NCBI RefSeq assembly: GCF_036379515.1
Contig: NZ_DASVGN010000021.1
Span: 1 to 64,000, forward strand
Length of the DNA stretch: 64,000 bases
Direction: 5' to 3'
Source: Castellaniella sp036379515
GTDB taxonomy: Bacteria; Pseudomonadota; Gammaproteobacteria; Burkholderiales; Burkholderiaceae_B
Made by a program: the position numbers and the translations under genes. Below the pieces are notes generated by a model that ran no database searches, was not told the DNA's origin, and saw only the letters and a program-made list of their open reading frames with translations. Shown piece by piece: positions 61,627 to 64,000 of this stretch (positions are counted from its first letter, which is position 1; each line of letters begins with the position of its first letter).

Positions 61627-63699
61627 ATGTCGCGCACGATCTTCGTCACTACTGCCCTTCCTTACGCCAACGGTTCCTTTCACATCGGCCACATCATGGA
61701 ATACATCCAGGCGGACACCTGGGTGCGAGCGATGCGCATGGCAGGACACACTGTGCACTTCGTGGGGGCAGACGACGCGCACGGCGCGCCCATCATGCTC
61801 AAGGCAGAGTCCGAAGGCATCACGCCTCAAGCCTTGGTAGCTCGGTACGCCGCCGAACGGCCCAAGTACCTCAACGGCTTTCACATCCGCTTCGATCACT
61901 GGCACAGTACTGACACGCCCGAAAACGTGGCGCTGTCGCAAGACATCTACCGTGCGCTGAAAGCCGCCGGCTTCATCGATCGCCACGAAATCGAACAATT
62001 CTACGACCCGGTCAAGGGCATGTTCCTGCCCGATCGCTACATCAAGGGCGAGTGTCCACACTGTCATGCCAAAGACCAGTATGGCGATTCTTGCGAAGTC
62101 TGTGGCGCAGTGTACCGGCCAACCGAACTCATCGAGCCGTATTCCACGATCACCAAGGCGCGGCCCGTGCTGCGCAGCTCCGAACACTTCTTCTTCCGAT
62201 TGTCCGATCCGCGCTGCGTCACCTTCCTGCAAGAGTGGACCAATGGCCATCGCGCCGACGGCAGCGCACGACTGCAGTCCGAAGTGCTGGCCAAGACGCG
62301 TGAATGGCTAGGGGCCGCCGAGGGCGCAGAGGCCAATCTGGCCGACTGGGACATCTCACGCGACGAGCCTTACTTCGGCATCCCGATCCCGGACGCTCCT
62401 GGCAAATATTTTTACGTATGGCTGGATGCACCTGTCGGCTACCTGGCGTCGCTGAAGGCCTACTGCAAAGAGCAAGGGCTGGATTTCGACGCTCTGCTCG
62501 CGCCCGACAGCACCACTGAACAGGTGCACTTCATCGGCAAGGACATCGTGTATTTTCATGCACTGTTCTGGCCCGCCATGCTGAAGTTTTCGGGGCGCAA
62601 AGTGCCCGACCTGCTGCACGTGCATGGCTTCATCACCGTCAGCGGCGAAAAAATGTCCAAAAGCCGCGGTACCGGCATCTCGCCGCTGCGCTACCTGGAC
62701 ATCGGCATGGATGCCGAATGGCTGCGCTACTACATCGCGGCCAAGCTCAATGGCCACGTAGAGGACGTGGATTTCAATCCCGACGACTTCATCGCCCGGG
62801 TCAATAGCGATCTCATCGGCAAATACGTCAACATCGCCAGCCGCGCGGCCAACTTCATCACGCGCCACTTCGATGGGCAACTGGGCTACGTGGGCGACAC
62901 GCAAGCGCTGCGCGCCGAGCTGCGCACCTTGTCCGACCAGGTGCAGGCCGACTTCGAGTGCCGGGAGTATGGGCGTGCCATCCGCCGCATCATGGCCCAG
63001 GCAGACCGCATCAACCAGGCCTTTGACACTGCACAGCCGTGGGTACTGGCCAAAGGGCTGGCACAGGCCGACGCGGGCCAGAAGGCGGCCTTGCAAGACA
63101 TCTGCTCGCGGGCACTGGCGGGCTTTCAAGCCCTTTCAGTCATGCTGGCGCCGGTCCTCCCGGCACTGACCGACCGCGTGGCACGCGAGCTCTTCGGATA
63201 CGCCCACCCCTACCGCTGGGCGGACGCCGACACGCTGCCCAGTCGTATTGCAGCATTCAAACACCTGATGCAACGCGTGGACCCAGCCCAACTCGAAGCG
63301 CTGTTCGAGCCACCCGAAGCGCCAGCGGCCGCTCTGCCCGGTGGCGAAGCCATTGCCGACACCATCCAGATCGATGACTTCGCCAAAATCGACCTGCGCA
63401 TCGCGCGCATCGTGGACTGCACCGAAGTCGAAGGCTCCAGCAAGCTGCTGCGGCTTTCCCTGGACGTGGGAGAAGGCCGTCTGCGACAGGTGTTCTCCGG
63501 CATCAAGTCAGCCTACAAGCCAGAAGACCTGAAAGGAAAGCTCACGGTTCTGGTGGCCAACCTGGCACCGCGCAAGATGCGCTTCGGAGTCTCGGAAGGC
63601 ATGGTGCTCGCGGCCAGCCACGCGGACGAGAAAGCACAACCTGGCATCTACGTGCTGGAACCCTGGCCCGGTGCTGAACCGGGGATGCGGATTCACTGA
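61627..63699 (+). CDS. metG: Methionyl-tRNA synthetase
   Basis: A 690-residue class I synthetase. HIGH motif at residues 19-22 (PYANGSFHIGHIMEYIQAD), a zinc knuckle with CPHCH and CEVCG (about residues 145-162), and KMSKS in SGEKMSKSRGTG. The C-terminal ~110 residues form the EMAP/Trbp111-like tRNA-binding and dimerisation domain (DDFAKIDLRIARIVDCTEVE; VLVANLAPRKMRFGVSEGM). metG is commonly divergent from mrp/apbC, as here, with one small gene between. Confidence 0.98.
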   Translation: MSRTIFVTTALPYANGSFHIGHIMEYIQADTWVRAMRMAGHTVHFVGADDAHGAPIMLKAESEGITPQALVARYAAERPKYLNGFHIRFDHWHSTDTPENVALSQDIYRALKAAGFIDRHEIEQFYDPVKGMFLPDRYIKGECPHCHAKDQYGDSCEVCGAVYRPTELIEPYSTITKARPVLRSSEHFFFRLSDPRCVTFLQEWTNGHRADGSARLQSEVLAKTREWLGAAEGAEANLADWDISRDEPYFGIPIPDAPGKYFYVWLDAPVGYLASLKAYCKEQGLDFDALLAPDSTTEQVHFIGKDIVYFHALFWPAMLKFSGRKVPDLLHVHGFITVSGEKMSKSRGTGISPLRYLDIGMDAEWLRYYIAAKLNGHVEDVDFNPDDFIARVNSDLIGKYVNIASRAANFITRHFDGQLGYVGDTQALRAELRTLSDQVQADFECREYGRAIRRIMAQADRINQAFDTAQPWVLAKGLAQADAGQKAALQDICSRALAGFQALSVMLAPVLPALTDRVARELFGYAHPYRWADADTLPSRIAAFKHLMQRVDPAQLEALFEPPEAPAAALPGGEAIADTIQIDDFAKIDLRIARIVDCTEVEGSSKLLRLSLDVGEGRLRQVFSGIKSAYKPEDLKGKLTVLVANLAPRKMRFGVSEGMVLAASHADEKAQPGIYVLEPWPGAEPGMRIH

Positions 63700-63741
63700 T
63701 ACCAGGGCGGCGAGAGTCGCGCGCCCCTGCTCTACACGACA

Positions 63742-64000
63742 TCAGTCGGGCCTGCGCCCCTCGTAGGCGGCCTGGAGCAGCTCGCGAATGGCCCCTCGCT
63801 CGGCCTGCCCGATGAGTCGAGGATTCCAGTACGGGTTCTGCACGGCGATGTCGGCTGCACGGTCGAGGTCGGCGGCCTTCATGCCAATGTCGCGCAGAGC
63901 CGTCGGCGCATCATGATCGCGCGCCAGATCGAACACCGCGGCCGGCGCGCTCTTGCTTCCCTGCACGCCCAGGGCACGCTCGATGCGATGCATGGCCTCG
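63742..64000 (-). CDS. Partial gene: iron-containing alcohol dehydrogenase, probable maleylacetate reductase
   Basis: Only the C-terminal ~86 residues are inside the window; the gene continues to the right. The visible part, APTALRDIGMKAADLDRAAD, then IAVQNPYWNPRLIGQAERGA and IRELLQAAYEGRRP, matches the C-terminus of maleylacetate reductases, the NAD(P)H enzymes ending the chlorocatechol and hydroxyquinol branches of aromatic degradation. Assignment to maleylacetate reductase rather than another group III alcohol dehydrogenase rests on this tail only. Confidence 0.7.
   Translation of the reverse strand, partial: EAMHRIERALGVQGSKSAPAAVFDLARDHDAPTALRDIGMKAADLDRAADIAVQNPYWNPRLIGQAERGAIRELLQAAYEGRRPD

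Overview
The window looks like a chromosomal segment of a betaproteobacterium of the order Burkholderiales, most like the Alcaligenaceae (Bordetella/Castellaniella/Pusillimonas-type gene content). This is inferred from GC-rich coding, the gene neighbourhoods (bamC-dapA, mutL-miaA-purM-hda, pcnB-folK, mrp-tamA-tamB-dcd) and the lack of a MutH-type repair set (MutL carries the endonuclease motif). The species cannot be named from the sequence alone.

Left end (1-12133), a defence locus. A type I-F CRISPR array (33 repeats visible, running off the left edge) is read leftward from a leader carrying two perfect IHF consensus matches. Next comes a csy operon read leftward (csy1-csy2-csy3-csy4/cas6f), then, separated from it, cas1-cas2/3. 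Between csy1 and cas2/3 lies a convergent HigBA-type toxin-antitoxin pair. The csy1/higB divergent intergenic region holds a two-repeat mini-CRISPR. Its single spacer matches, next to a correct CC PAM and over 15 of the first 18 positions, the region just upstream of csy1. This has the layout of a Cas-guided autorepression RNA (creR-type) and is the most notable item in the window. A second toxin-antitoxin relic (complete antitoxin, toxin missing its N-terminal part) lies upstream of cas1.

12339-24172 is mostly core genome: mutS, the ribosomal oxygenase roxA, bamC-dapA, an M50 protease, a YciO/YrdC-family protein, tRNA-His, a PACE-type transporter, a cardiolipin-synthase-like PLD protein, a trans-sulfuration enzyme and a MAPEG protein. 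24173-25780 is a small decayed accessory patch (HicB with a 5'-altered HicA, a small membrane protein, clustered 10- and 12-bp direct repeats). It abuts the 3' end of tRNA-Arg(CCU), as expected for the scar of an integrated element. xerD and ybaK follow.

27650-33313 is an archaic chaperone-usher pilus operon (SCPU subunit, chaperone, usher, two-domain tip adhesin, and a divergent fifth secreted subunit) with a strong sigma70 promoter and a perfect 21-bp palindrome just upstream. 33382-45290 returns to housekeeping genes: tsaE-amiC, mutL, a DedA protein, miaA, purM, hda, a HAD phosphatase, pcnB, folK, folA and a class III aminotransferase. 45472-50583 holds a tautomerase and the glycine cleavage genes gcvT-gcvH-gcvP behind a tandem glycine riboswitch. 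50667-61173 is a leftward, tightly packed run mrp-tamA-tamB-dcd-basic amino acid decarboxylase-CoA transferase. metG and the 3' end of a probable maleylacetate reductase gene close the window.
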